Assembly: GCA_029560875.1 (NCBI GenBank)
Contig: JAKQKB010000159.1
Location: 1 to 64,000 of the forward strand
Source of the DNA: Bacteroidota bacterium
GTDB lineage: Bacteria; Bacteroidota; Bacteroidia; Bacteroidales; Tenuifilaceae
Length of the DNA stretch: 64,000 nt
Reading direction: 5' to 3'
Within the stretch, counting starts at the first letter, position 1. Each line of letters opens with the position of its first letter. The translations under genes and the position numbers were made by a program. This document shows, piece by piece, positions 57,401 to 64,000 of the stretch. The notes below the pieces were generated by a model that was given only the letters and a program-made list of their open reading frames with translations, made no database searches and was not told where the DNA came from.

Positions 57401-57647
57401 TCAGCTCAAAAAAGGCGATTGTGTTTATCTTTTCTCCGATGGTTTTCAGGATCAAATGGGTGGCCCCGATGGACGAAAGTTTATGCGTAAGAATCTTAGA
57501 GACCTCCTCGTTGCAATCAGCAGCAAACCATTTGCGGAGCAAAAGGAAGTACTTGAAAGCACAATAGAGAATTGGCAAAATTCATACCCCGTTAATGGAG
57601 GTGCTGAACAAATTGACGATATTTTGGTGCTCGGTTTTACGGTTTAA
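54432..57647 (+). CDS. Beta-propeller sensor with Y_Y_Y domain, TM helix and SpoIIE phosphatase
   Basis: A 1,071-aa hybrid sensor starting at a GTG 6 nt after the caspase stop (tight coupling). Signal peptide (1-24) is followed by 10-14 'regulator propeller' repeats (about 30-640) with the W-[IV]-G-T and GLxxxxV/I motifs (GYLWVGTESGVARFNG, GNIWMGTLGGLASF). A Y_Y_Y Ig domain follows (about 680-755, FRYKLEPFEKNWSPAS). A membrane helix (about 762-785, LWFYIVCVIGFIVVLIFFIR) leads to a cytoplasmic coiled coil. The C-terminal SpoIIE/PP2C domain (about 835-1070) has the metal Asp residues in SGDFYWIG (D859) and DCTGHGVPGAFMSMLG (D876). A periplasmic signal would therefore be converted to serine/threonine dephosphorylation, typically of an anti-anti-sigma factor. 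No partner kinase is in the window. Confidence 0.93.
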   Translation: MKRYLLVLLLLSFFFTGNRSYGQLYNFTNYGLEQGLPQSTVFSTCLDSRGYLWVGTESGVARFNGGQFQVFDKSSGLPGNITRTIVEGTDGNIWVGTDKGIGVFNGKVWKTITAKDGLKGSAVTKLVKDKDGKMWVATSDSGINIITLRADSTLIDYINERNGLAANFVLDILHSSDGSTWVAMIGGASIITFVDGKPKIQNLESIASIPSNLFSCIAEDKKGDIWLGTLDAGAFLLSKKNNRFSVTPYGEQKGIVDSRIWDIYCDVDNQVWFGTNDNGLYHLKNNTVINISTRNGLPGNLVLSINRDKNRNLWIGSMNGLSLFQGFHLVHFTLDDGLPGKQVLALKANADNSLWVGGDGKGLAKVSVQNNKMTSQFFGPNTGFISTQVTSVDVDNFGNLILGTHGDGIAIKQTGKFKYLSSYDGLADDNINCVYWNNFGSIYAGTDVGYNEIKSDKIYTINEANGLIHPEVQTVISDLKGNIWMGTLGGLASFHPITWNYRDFNEAEGLTDLRIHALAVDKLNQIYIGTTSGIFRYNAKADTIVPLLSSELNAKTINSLIFYNDTVLIAGTTLGFNKVFFDKDFGNPIKVVSYDKSNGFKFSETKLNAICKDNGNNIWFGTVSGLTRYQSELEDTIRETPVVHITEIRLSFENVDWTSKDQLLSNWYNIPEKLKLKYFQNHITFDFDGIYLLNPEKVKFRYKLEPFEKNWSPASNSKSVTYPGLNDGKYTFYISASSDGVNWSAPITYKLTVSPPFRKTLWFYIVCVIGFIVVLIFFIRYRERKLRKEKEYLEQVVKERTAEVVAQKEHIEEQKEEITASITYARRIQQAVLPNFEILSENTSDCFILYKPRDIVSGDFYWIGKSDNYLVVAAADCTGHGVPGAFMSMLGISFMNKIVNELKVNLPEQILNHMRANVITSLKQGNYEGTTKDGMDMALCIINLDTLELTFSGAYNPAIIVENNEAVELKADRMPVGLHIKMDDFTHEKYQLKKGDCVYLFSDGFQDQMGGPDGRKFMRKNLRDLLVAISSKPFAEQKEVLESTIENWQNSYPVNGGAEQIDDILVLGFTV

Positions 57648-57849
57648 CCTCATTTATTTTTTCAATTTTATCTCAATCATGCTACTTATTAAAAAACTAT
57701 TTCAGTTATAACGAAGTAGTGTTTTTAGCCATAAGAATATTCTGGTACAAGTTTTGACTCCAAAAAAGTATCGGTTTTAATAGAGTATTTAGTTATAAAC
57801 CCGTAACTTTCGGAGTGAATTTATAGAATTATTCAATTAATGGTTGATT

Positions 57850-58311
57850 ATGAGTATGATAATCCGATTATTGTTTTTATCAATATTTTTTCCACTTAAT
57901 TTATTTTCGCAGGAGTGTGAGGGTAAATCTAAATCTATTTCTGATACTTTGTATAAAGAATGTGGCGTACGCGATATAATTCTGTCTGGTAAAGAGATAG
58001 ATATAAAAGGTTACTTCAAAATAGTTGCTTATGAGGATTTAAATAAGCAATGTTGCGATGATATTTTAAATGCATTTAACAAACTTAATGCTAGAAATAA
58101 AGTTACCCATACAATTTGGATTTTAGAAGAGGTTAAAAATCGTTCAACGGATATTCGCGAAAAAATATACTCAACCCTACTAAAGGTTAACTATCCTAAA
58201 CCTGCATACCTCTTAAAACCAATGATTAATGGTTATTTTACTAACTACAGGGAACCAGAGGATTCTTTGGCTAAGCAGGTTAATGCGTTACACTGGAGTA
58301 TGATTAAGTAA
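57850..58311 (+). CDS. Small secreted protein, unknown function
   Basis: A 153-aa protein, starting at the ATG at 57850 (MSMIIRLLFLSIFFPLNLFS signal, cleavage near FSQE). The open frame begins two codons earlier at TTG. The mature part is mixed alpha/beta with four cysteines (CEGKS, KECGV, CCDD) that could form disulphides, and ends with a basic-aromatic segment (QVNALHWSMIK). No family was recognised. It lies 202 nt after the phosphatase gene, probably in its own unit, and is followed after 33 nt by the lipocalin-like lipoprotein. Confidence 0.6.
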   Translation: MSMIIRLLFLSIFFPLNLFSQECEGKSKSISDTLYKECGVRDIILSGKEIDIKGYFKIVAYEDLNKQCCDDILNAFNKLNARNKVTHTIWILEEVKNRSTDIREKIYSTLLKVNYPKPAYLLKPMINGYFTNYREPEDSLAKQVNALHWSMIK

Positions 58312-58344
58312 TTCTAATGTATAATCAAAATAAAAACTTGTTAT

Positions 58345-58752
58345 ATGAAAAAACTAATACTTTGCTTGATTGCTTGTTTGTCAATCGCATTAATGTTTAC
58401 TTCTTGTGAAAAAGAAGAGTCTTTTGATGAATCATTGTTAATAGGAGAATGGAAAGGTATAGAACGTATACTTGACGAGGATCACGAAATGCACTATAAG
58501 TATATGGGAAATCATACGGGTTTAATGTGGGATAAGAGTGCAGATATGACAGAGGAAGATGGGCAAGCGTTTAATTGGACTTTGGATAAATCAGACTTGA
58601 CCCAGATACATTTATTTGAATTAAGCGGTGGTACTAATGTAACAAAAGTTTATACCGTTACTGAACTTACATCTACTTCTTTGAAATATGAGGAGAGATT
58701 ACCGAATTCTGTGGTCAAATATTCATATACAAAAGTAAATAATATTAGATAG
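58345..58752 (+). CDS. Lipocalin-like lipoprotein
   Basis: A 135-aa lipoprotein. The signal has a lipobox (MFTSC, Cys21), followed by EKEESFDESLLIGEWKG, the typical 'L-I-G-x-W' opening of Bacteroidota lipocalin-like domains, and a set of antiparallel strands (NVTKVYTVTELTSTSLKYEE). It ends with NSVVKYSYTKV. The ligand is unknown. It follows the 153-aa secreted protein and precedes the AsmA gene by 24 nt, so the three may be transcribed together. Confidence 0.75.
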   Translation: MKKLILCLIACLSIALMFTSCEKEESFDESLLIGEWKGIERILDEDHEMHYKYMGNHTGLMWDKSADMTEEDGQAFNWTLDKSDLTQIHLFELSGGTNVTKVYTVTELTSTSLKYEERLPNSVVKYSYTKVNNIR

Positions 58753-58776
58753 CATAGTTTTTAATACACTTCAACA

Positions 58777-61700
58777 ATGAAAAAGGTTCTAAAAAAAGTT
58801 GCTATTGCAATTGTAATATTGTTATCTGTTGTTTTATTGATAATTGGTGTTGCTTTGTGGTTTGTTTTTACTCCTGAGCGATTAACCCCAATAGTCCGAA
58901 AGCAAGCAGCGCAATTTATAACCTGCAAGTCGGAGGTAGGAAGTGTGGAACTTACTTTTTTTAGTACATTTCCTCGTTTTGGTTTAAAGGTAAATCAGTT
59001 TGCGCTTATTAATCCAGTGCCTAATGCTAAATCGGATACACTGGTTTTTGTTGATGAACTTATTGGTGTTGTTGATGTAAAAGCTTACTGGAAACATAAC
59101 GATATAGTGCTTAATGAGTTAATTGTTCGTAATGGGGTTGTTAATGCTTTTATCGATAGTTTGGGAAAAACAAATTTCGACATAACGCCTCCTGATACCT
59201 TGCCTGTTGATACTGCTTCAACTCAGCAAGCATTTAAGTTGAATATCGAGAATGTTGTTTTAGATGGTATTAGTTTATCCTATATCGATATGCAAAGCAA
59301 AATGCTTGCAGAGTTAAAGGACTTGAATGCGCAGTTATCTGGAACTATGGACTCTGTGAATCTTACTTCAAACCTAAGAGTTACTAATAGTATAGTTACA
59401 TTTATTATGGATAAGGAACCTTATCTAAATGATGCTAAAATAAAGTTGAAAATCCCATCTACAGTTGTGCTTTCTAAGAGTTTAGTTGAGTTTGGCGATT
59501 CGGAATTCTCAATTAACGATATCGATTTATTTTTTAAGGGTACCATTGAGGACGATTCAATTAATAAGCGGATTAATACAAACATTGAGTATAGAACCAA
59601 TCAATTCTCTGTGCCAACTTTAATAGCATTAATACCACCTTCATTCCAATCTTATGTTGAGGGTATGACCTTGGAAGGAATGGCCACTTCCGATGGTAGA
59701 ATTTCAGGTTCTTACTCTGCATCGGGGATGCCCTTAATGGATATTCATGTTGTTTATAAAGATGGAAACATCGCTTACAACGCTCTTCCTTGGCCGTTAA
59801 GCAATGCTCAAGGCGATTTTGTTTTCTACTCCGACTTAACTAACGATGATATTACTTATTTCCGTATTAATAAATTCAGTGCCAACACACCAAAGTCATC
59901 GTTTAGCACTAGCGGTAAAATAAACAACCTCTTCTCTGATATTTATATCGATTTAACCTCTGAAACTCAAGGGTTTAATATGGTAGAGGTGCTGCCATTT
60001 ATCCCAAGCGATATGAAGGTCTCTCTGAAAGGCAATCTTGCTGGAAAGGTGAGGACAGCTTTTTCGATGTCGCAGATGGACAAACTACTGATTGATAAAA
60101 TGAAGATTTCTGGTTCAGTTAATCTCTCGGATTTTGATGTGCTATACGATAGCATTTATATGAAAACTGACAAATCCAAGGTTGAATTTTCCTTACCCAA
60201 TCCCAATAAGGGAAACAAATTTTCACCATATCTCTATACAAAAATTCAAACCAAAAACCTTGATGCTGGAACTATTGATGGTTATAGGGCTGTTATTAAT
60301 AATGGAACAATAGCATTGGAAACATCCGATGTTATGGACTCTACCAAATTACCTGATGTTACCTGTGTGTTTGAAGTAGATAAACTTGTGGCCTCTGCCG
60401 ATACTATTAACATTGAGATATCGAACCCTAATGGTAAATTGGTAATGCTTTCCGAAAAGGGACTAAATAAGCAGGATGAGGTTACTCTCAGCTATAGTAG
60501 TAATGCAATAGCTGGAAATGCTGGCGAAAGTAGAGTATCTATTGGTAGGGCTGACCTTAGTGCCAATGTTATTAATTATTTAAAAGAGCCTAAAATAAAA
60601 CTCGATTGTAATGCGGAAAGTTTTAAGGCCGAAATGGATGGCAATTCTGTTGATATGGGCAAATTTAAAATTGTTGCTGATATTGTAAACGATTTATCAC
60701 AAAAGGATACACTTCTGCAATGGATGCCAAAAGGTTTCATTAGTTTAGATAAAGGGTATATCAAAACATCGATGTTGAACAGTGCATTGGAAATACCCTC
60801 AATAAAAATGGATTTTTCACCTGAACTTTTAAATATAAAGGAAAGCAAACTAAGGATTGATAGCTCTGATTTTAGCCTCTCAGGGAGTTTAACAAATATG
60901 TTAGCATATTACAAAGGCGATTCTCTTCTTAAAGGCGATTTTACTTTTGTATCCAAGCAAACGGATGTGCTACAGCTGATGAGTCTTACAAGTGGGATTG
61001 GTAATGAGGACGCAGACTCCTCTGCTAAAACAGTTGCTGATTCAACCGTTTCCACTGGGCCCTACATGGTTCCTAAAGGTGTAGATTTTACATTAAGGAC
61101 AAAAATTGATAAAGCTTTCTTTGGTACTGAAATAGCTAGGGATATTAGCGGAGAGGTTAGAGTAAAGGATGGATTATTAGTCCTCGACAATTTACTGTTT
61201 ACAACGCCCGCATCTAAAATGCAGTTAACGGCGATGTACCGTACGCCAAGAAAAAACCATATTTATGCAGGATTTCATTACCATATGTTGGATATAAAAA
61301 TTGAGGACTTGCTGAAAATGGTTCCCGACTTGGATTCTATAATGCCAATGCTTAAGTCGTTCAAGGGAAATGCGGAGTACCATCTTGCTGCTGAAACCTA
61401 TTTAGATTCAACGTACAAACCAAAGGTTGCTACTCTTAGAGCAACATCATCAATTAGAGGGAATAATCTTGTTTTGATGGATGGGCAAACTTTTACTGAG
61501 ATAGCTAAAACATTAAAATTTACCAAAGGTGCAGAGAATAAGGTGGATAGTTTGTCGACTGAGTTCACTATTTTCAAGGATCAAATTGATATTTATCCGT
61601 TTATGATTGTGATGAATAGATATAAAGCAGTAGTTGCAGGCCGGCATAATTTGGATATGAGTTTTAACTATAATATTTCTCTTCTTGAGAGTCCTTTGCC

Positions 61701-61875
61701 TGTTAAATTGTGCGTTAATGTGTCTGGTAATATGGAAGATTTGAAAATTAGACCGACTAAATGTAAATATGAAGATTTGAATCGTCCAGTTTCAAGAAAT
61801 CTGCTACAAAAAAGACAAATGGAAATAAGACGGATGATTAGAGAGTCGCTTGTAAGTAAGGTTGTTAAGGAGTAA
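58777..61875 (+). CDS. AsmA-family inner-membrane protein
   Basis: A 1,032-aa protein with one N-terminal membrane helix (about 9-31) and a very long periplasmic beta-rich part. The start RLTPIVRKQAAQFITCKSEV after the helix is the AsmA/TamB/YhdP-type entry. The C-terminal AsmA_2-like segment (about 870-1000) has FKGNAEYHLAAETYLDSTYK and the closing PLPVKLCVNVSGNMEDLKIR, a common end in Bacteroidota AsmA proteins. The family forms bridge-like beta-taco proteins that carry phospholipids between inner and outer membrane, so a role in envelope lipid transport is expected from the family rather than shown here. It is the longest gene of this cluster. Confidence 0.87.
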   Translation: MKKVLKKVAIAIVILLSVVLLIIGVALWFVFTPERLTPIVRKQAAQFITCKSEVGSVELTFFSTFPRFGLKVNQFALINPVPNAKSDTLVFVDELIGVVDVKAYWKHNDIVLNELIVRNGVVNAFIDSLGKTNFDITPPDTLPVDTASTQQAFKLNIENVVLDGISLSYIDMQSKMLAELKDLNAQLSGTMDSVNLTSNLRVTNSIVTFIMDKEPYLNDAKIKLKIPSTVVLSKSLVEFGDSEFSINDIDLFFKGTIEDDSINKRINTNIEYRTNQFSVPTLIALIPPSFQSYVEGMTLEGMATSDGRISGSYSASGMPLMDIHVVYKDGNIAYNALPWPLSNAQGDFVFYSDLTNDDITYFRINKFSANTPKSSFSTSGKINNLFSDIYIDLTSETQGFNMVEVLPFIPSDMKVSLKGNLAGKVRTAFSMSQMDKLLIDKMKISGSVNLSDFDVLYDSIYMKTDKSKVEFSLPNPNKGNKFSPYLYTKIQTKNLDAGTIDGYRAVINNGTIALETSDVMDSTKLPDVTCVFEVDKLVASADTINIEISNPNGKLVMLSEKGLNKQDEVTLSYSSNAIAGNAGESRVSIGRADLSANVINYLKEPKIKLDCNAESFKAEMDGNSVDMGKFKIVADIVNDLSQKDTLLQWMPKGFISLDKGYIKTSMLNSALEIPSIKMDFSPELLNIKESKLRIDSSDFSLSGSLTNMLAYYKGDSLLKGDFTFVSKQTDVLQLMSLTSGIGNEDADSSAKTVADSTVSTGPYMVPKGVDFTLRTKIDKAFFGTEIARDISGEVRVKDGLLVLDNLLFTTPASKMQLTAMYRTPRKNHIYAGFHYHMLDIKIEDLLKMVPDLDSIMPMLKSFKGNAEYHLAAETYLDSTYKPKVATLRATSSIRGNNLVLMDGQTFTEIAKTLKFTKGAENKVDSLSTEFTIFKDQIDIYPFMIVMNRYKAVVAGRHNLDMSFNYNISLLESPLPVKLCVNVSGNMEDLKIRPTKCKYEDLNRPVSRNLLQKRQMEIRRMIRESLVSKVVKE

Positions 61876-61905
61876 ATTTAGAAATGCAAAATATCTTTTT
61901 TATAA

Positions 61906-62316
61906 ATGGAAACGTCAAGGATTATTTATTTAGGCGATTTGCGTACCGAGGCTGAGCATGTAAGGTCAGGGAACAAGTTAATTACCGATGCTCCTGTTGA
62001 TAACAATGGTAAAGGGGAGTTCTTTTCGCCAACGGATTTATTAGCCACATCGTTAGGCGCTTGTATGGTAACAATAATGGGTATGTCAGCCAAAACCCAT
62101 GGGTTTAATATTGATGGCACAAAAATTAGTGTTCAAAAAATTATGGGTACTAATCCCCGCAGGGTGGTTGAGATTGTAATTGATTTGTATTTTCCTCACA
62201 ATAACTACTCCGCTAAAGAGAAGAAAATTATTGAGTTAGCAGCAAAGGAGTGCCCAGTGGCGCAGAGTTTGCATTCTGATTTGAAGCAAATAATTAATTT
62301 TCATTATGGAGAATAA
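61906..62316 (+). CDS. OsmC/Ohr-family peroxide-reductase-like protein
   Basis: A 136-aa dimeric thiol peroxidase family member acting on organic hydroperoxides. The two catalytic cysteines are at the family positions, Cys53 (LATSLGACMVTIMG) and Cys116 (AAKECPVAQSLHSDL). The OsmC core strand (RVVEIVIDLYFP) and start (SRIIYLGDLRTEAEH) are intact. The group contains both stress-type OsmC and YhfA-like members; this short sequence looks more like the latter. It starts 30 nt after the AsmA gene and converges on fabD, sharing a terminator. Confidence 0.9.
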   Translation: METSRIIYLGDLRTEAEHVRSGNKLITDAPVDNNGKGEFFSPTDLLATSLGACMVTIMGMSAKTHGFNIDGTKISVQKIMGTNPRRVVEIVIDLYFPHNNYSAKEKKIIELAAKECPVAQSLHSDLKQIINFHYGE

Positions 62317-62346
62317 AAAAAAACGGGCAATGCCCGTTTTTTTTTA
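62314..62346. terminator. Bidirectional terminator between osmC-like gene and fabD
   Basis: AAAAAAAACGGGCAATGCCC and the following GTTTTTTTTT form a symmetrical hairpin (ACGGG/CCCGT stem extended by A-T pairs, CAATG loop) lying between the convergent stops 62316 and 62363. It serves both directions. Confidence 0.9.
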
Positions 62347-62362
62347 TTGCCAATATTTCTGA

Positions 62363-63247
62363 TTATAGCGTTTGCTTGCTTTCAGCAGCAACATTTCTAT
62401 CAACTTTCTTAATTAAACCTTGAAGCACGTTGCCTGGGCCAAGTTCAACAAATGAAGTTGCACCATCGGCAAGCATATTCTTAGCGGTTTGTGTCCAGCG
62501 TACAGGCGCGGTTAGTTGCGCAATCAAATTTTTCTTAATTACCTCTGGGTCGCTGGTTGGCTTGGCATCAACGTTTTGGTAGATTGGACAAATAGGCCTG
62601 TTAAAAGGTGTTGAGTTGATAGCTGCCTCCAGTTCTTGACGTGCTGGCTCCATCAGTGGAGAGTGGAATGCTCCACCCACAGCAAGTTTTAAGGCGCGTT
62701 TTGCTCCAGCCTCAGTAAGTTTTTGACAAGCAATGTCAATCCCTTTTATTGATCCAGAAATAACAAGTTGGCCAGGGCAGTTATAGTTTGCAGCAACAAC
62801 AACTTCATTAATTGAGTTGCAAATCTCTTCTACTTTCTCATCTTCTAGTCCAAGAACAGCAGCCATGGTTGAAGGTTCTTTTTCGCAAGCTTTTTGCATG
62901 GCCATTGCGCGTGCAGAAACAAGTTTTAATCCATCCTCAAAACTTAATGCACCCGCTGCAACTAATGCAGAAAACTCACCCAAAGAGTGACCAGCCACCA
63001 TTTCGGGTTTGAAATTGTTTCCTAAAACTTTCGATAGGATTACTGAATGTAAAAATATTGCAGGTTGGGTAACCTTTGTTTGCTTCAAATCCTCGTCGGT
63101 ACCTGCAAACATTAAATCAGTAATACGGAAACTAAGAATTTGATTGGCTTTCTCGAACATCTCCTTGGCAAGAGGTGAATTTTCGTATAGGTCTTTACCC
63201 ATACCTACAAATTGTGCTCCTTGACCTGGGAATACGTATGCTTTCAT
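62363..63247 (-). CDS. fabD: Malonyl-CoA:ACP transacylase
   Basis: Loads malonyl groups onto ACP for fatty-acid synthesis. The 294 aa show the family start KAYVFPGQGAQFVGMGKDL, nucleophile Ser88 in GHSLGEFSAL, Arg113 in SARAMAMQ that holds malonate, and catalytic His195 in GGAFHSPLM, with the final ELGPGNVLQGLIKK. All landmarks are complete. It is transcribed alone; a TACATTTG -7 box (63275-63282, minus strand) lies 28 nt upstream. Confidence 0.97.
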   Translation of the reverse strand: MKAYVFPGQGAQFVGMGKDLYENSPLAKEMFEKANQILSFRITDLMFAGTDEDLKQTKVTQPAIFLHSVILSKVLGNNFKPEMVAGHSLGEFSALVAAGALSFEDGLKLVSARAMAMQKACEKEPSTMAAVLGLEDEKVEEICNSINEVVVAANYNCPGQLVISGSIKGIDIACQKLTEAGAKRALKLAVGGAFHSPLMEPARQELEAAINSTPFNRPICPIYQNVDAKPTSDPEVIKKNLIAQLTAPVRWTQTAKNMLADGATSFVELGPGNVLQGLIKKVDRNVAAESKQTL

Positions 63248-63274
63248 AATTAATTGGTTAATGATTTAGCAGGG

Positions 63275-63282
63275 CAAATGTA
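63275..63282 (-). promoter_or_regulatory. fabD: -7 box for fabD
   Basis: CAAATGTA reads TACATTTG on the minus strand, a match to TAnnTTTG, 28 nt before the start codon. Confidence 0.45.
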
Positions 63283-63379
63283 CGCCAATTTTCAATACCT
63301 TCTATTGGGAATGGAATTTTCCTTTTAATAACATTTAAGGAGAATAGTCAATTGAGTTAATTGTCCAATGGGTTGTACT

Positions 63380-63976
63380 TTAATCCCAAACTAATTCATC
63401 AACAGGAATATTGTCCAGGATTTCGTTCTTGTCCGTAATCTCAATTTGCCCTAGGGTATTTATAGTAACTAAACTGTCGTAAAGTTTATTTCCAACAAGT
63501 AAGCAAATAAGAACTGTAAATTGCTGATTGCGGAGTGAAACTACAGGTGGTTTAATAACTGACTCAATTTTTTCGAAAAGTTCATTGGAAGGCATCTGGT
63601 AAAAGTCGATATCCTCAATTGAAACAACTATGCTATATTTTTGATTGCACAAAGAAAGAGTGCTAAGAACAACTTTTAAGTATTCAAGGATATTCGTAAC
63701 GGATAGTTTTGGTTTTTCAATTTGATTAGCAATATTCCAACTCTGCAAAGTACCATTAAGGTATATTGTATCAGTTCCGTTGTCTAGTATATGGTACTGA
63801 ACCAGTGGGGTAAAACTACAGTCGCAAATACGGTATAACCTAATGTTGGAATAAAAACTTAACTCAAATTCTTGGAGTGAACAGTTTTTGAGACTGATTA
63901 TATGAGAACCAAATGTACAATTTACTTTGGCTATAAGCCTGTCAAGAAGTTTTTTGTTTTTTTCGTCTGGTTTCAT
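63380..63976 (-). CDS. Conserved hypothetical protein, unknown function
   Basis: A 198-aa soluble protein without signal or membrane segment. It is alpha/beta in pattern (NILEYLKVVLSTLSL; FTVLICLLVGNKLYDSLVTI) with several cysteines, and ends with an acidic tail (NIPVDELVWD). No family was recognised. The start at 63976 is the first ATG after the window-edge sequence and cannot be checked against upstream context, though a stop-free stretch before it is short. It lies 132 nt upstream of fabD on the same strand and may share regulation, but no clear link is visible. Confidence 0.6.
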   Translation of the reverse strand: MKPDEKNKKLLDRLIAKVNCTFGSHIISLKNCSLQEFELSFYSNIRLYRICDCSFTPLVQYHILDNGTDTIYLNGTLQSWNIANQIEKPKLSVTNILEYLKVVLSTLSLCNQKYSIVVSIEDIDFYQMPSNELFEKIESVIKPPVVSLRNQQFTVLICLLVGNKLYDSLVTINTLGQIEITDKNEILDNIPVDELVWD

Positions 63977-64000
63977 ATATTTTCCATATGTAATTCAACT

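Overview
The window is chromosomal DNA of a low-GC member of the Bacteroidota, probably an anaerobic or microaerobic free-living lineage of the Bacteroidales/Marinilabiliales type. The reasons are: type IX secretion (T9SS) C-terminal sorting domains on giant surface proteins, a GldB-like lipoprotein, a DUF5686 TonB-barrel-like protein, many start regions preceded by the Bacteroidota -7 box TAnnTTTG, weak Shine-Dalgarno sequences, and a ferredoxin-dependent 2-oxoacid oxidoreductase. No tRNA, rRNA, CRISPR array or phage was seen. The exact genus cannot be read from the sequence.

Layout. 1-2,050 is a small accessory patch: the first 25 codons of an IS1595-type transposase run off the left edge, followed by a lipoprotein whose normal start is missing and three small membrane proteins. 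2,100-31,050 is a mostly housekeeping block: an ABC-F ATPase, thymidine kinase, rsmI, ribB under an FMN riboswitch, a DUF5686 outer-membrane protein, an RhlE-like helicase, a YjjG-type phosphatase, dnaB, gldB, formate-THF ligase, a porin-like barrel, a lytic transglycosylase, uvrA, a gamma-carbonic-anhydrase-like protein, the two-subunit 2-oxoacid:ferredoxin oxidoreductase, a tandem-receiver/PEP-synthase-like fusion and glutamate dehydrogenase. 57,850-64,000 returns to ordinary genes (lipocalin-like lipoprotein, AsmA, OsmC, fabD).

31,100-57,650 is the notable region. Two neighbouring paralogous giant secreted proteins (LamG + FG-GAP + PKD + T9SS tail) are encoded on the minus strand. The downstream one (2,976 aa) is intact and is followed by an apparent operon of an outer-membrane-barrel protein and two small secreted proteins. 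The upstream one is split in the middle of an FG-GAP repeat by a 794-bp element that has all the hallmarks of an integron gene cassette: two small ORFs, an attC-like imperfect palindrome at its 3' end, complementary GTTATGGC/GCCATAAC core boxes, and insertion at a GAT triplet. Removing exactly 794 bp restores a 2,190-aa reading frame. Beyond it lie a membrane-anchored AraC-type regulator and a divergent two-gene operon encoding a secreted caspase-like protease and a beta-propeller sensor with a SpoIIE-type phosphatase.

A 40-bp imperfect palindrome occurs three times, 66-75 bp before the start codons of the two giant-protein genes and of the caspase/sensor operon. In each case a -7-like box follows 19-20 bp inside it. 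This suggests one small regulon, with the adjacent membrane AraC protein as the obvious candidate regulator. The surface proteins, the OM-barrel operon, the caspase and the phosphatase sensor may therefore form one co-regulated surface/signalling system. The promoter architecture is seen directly; the regulator assignment and joint function are inference.
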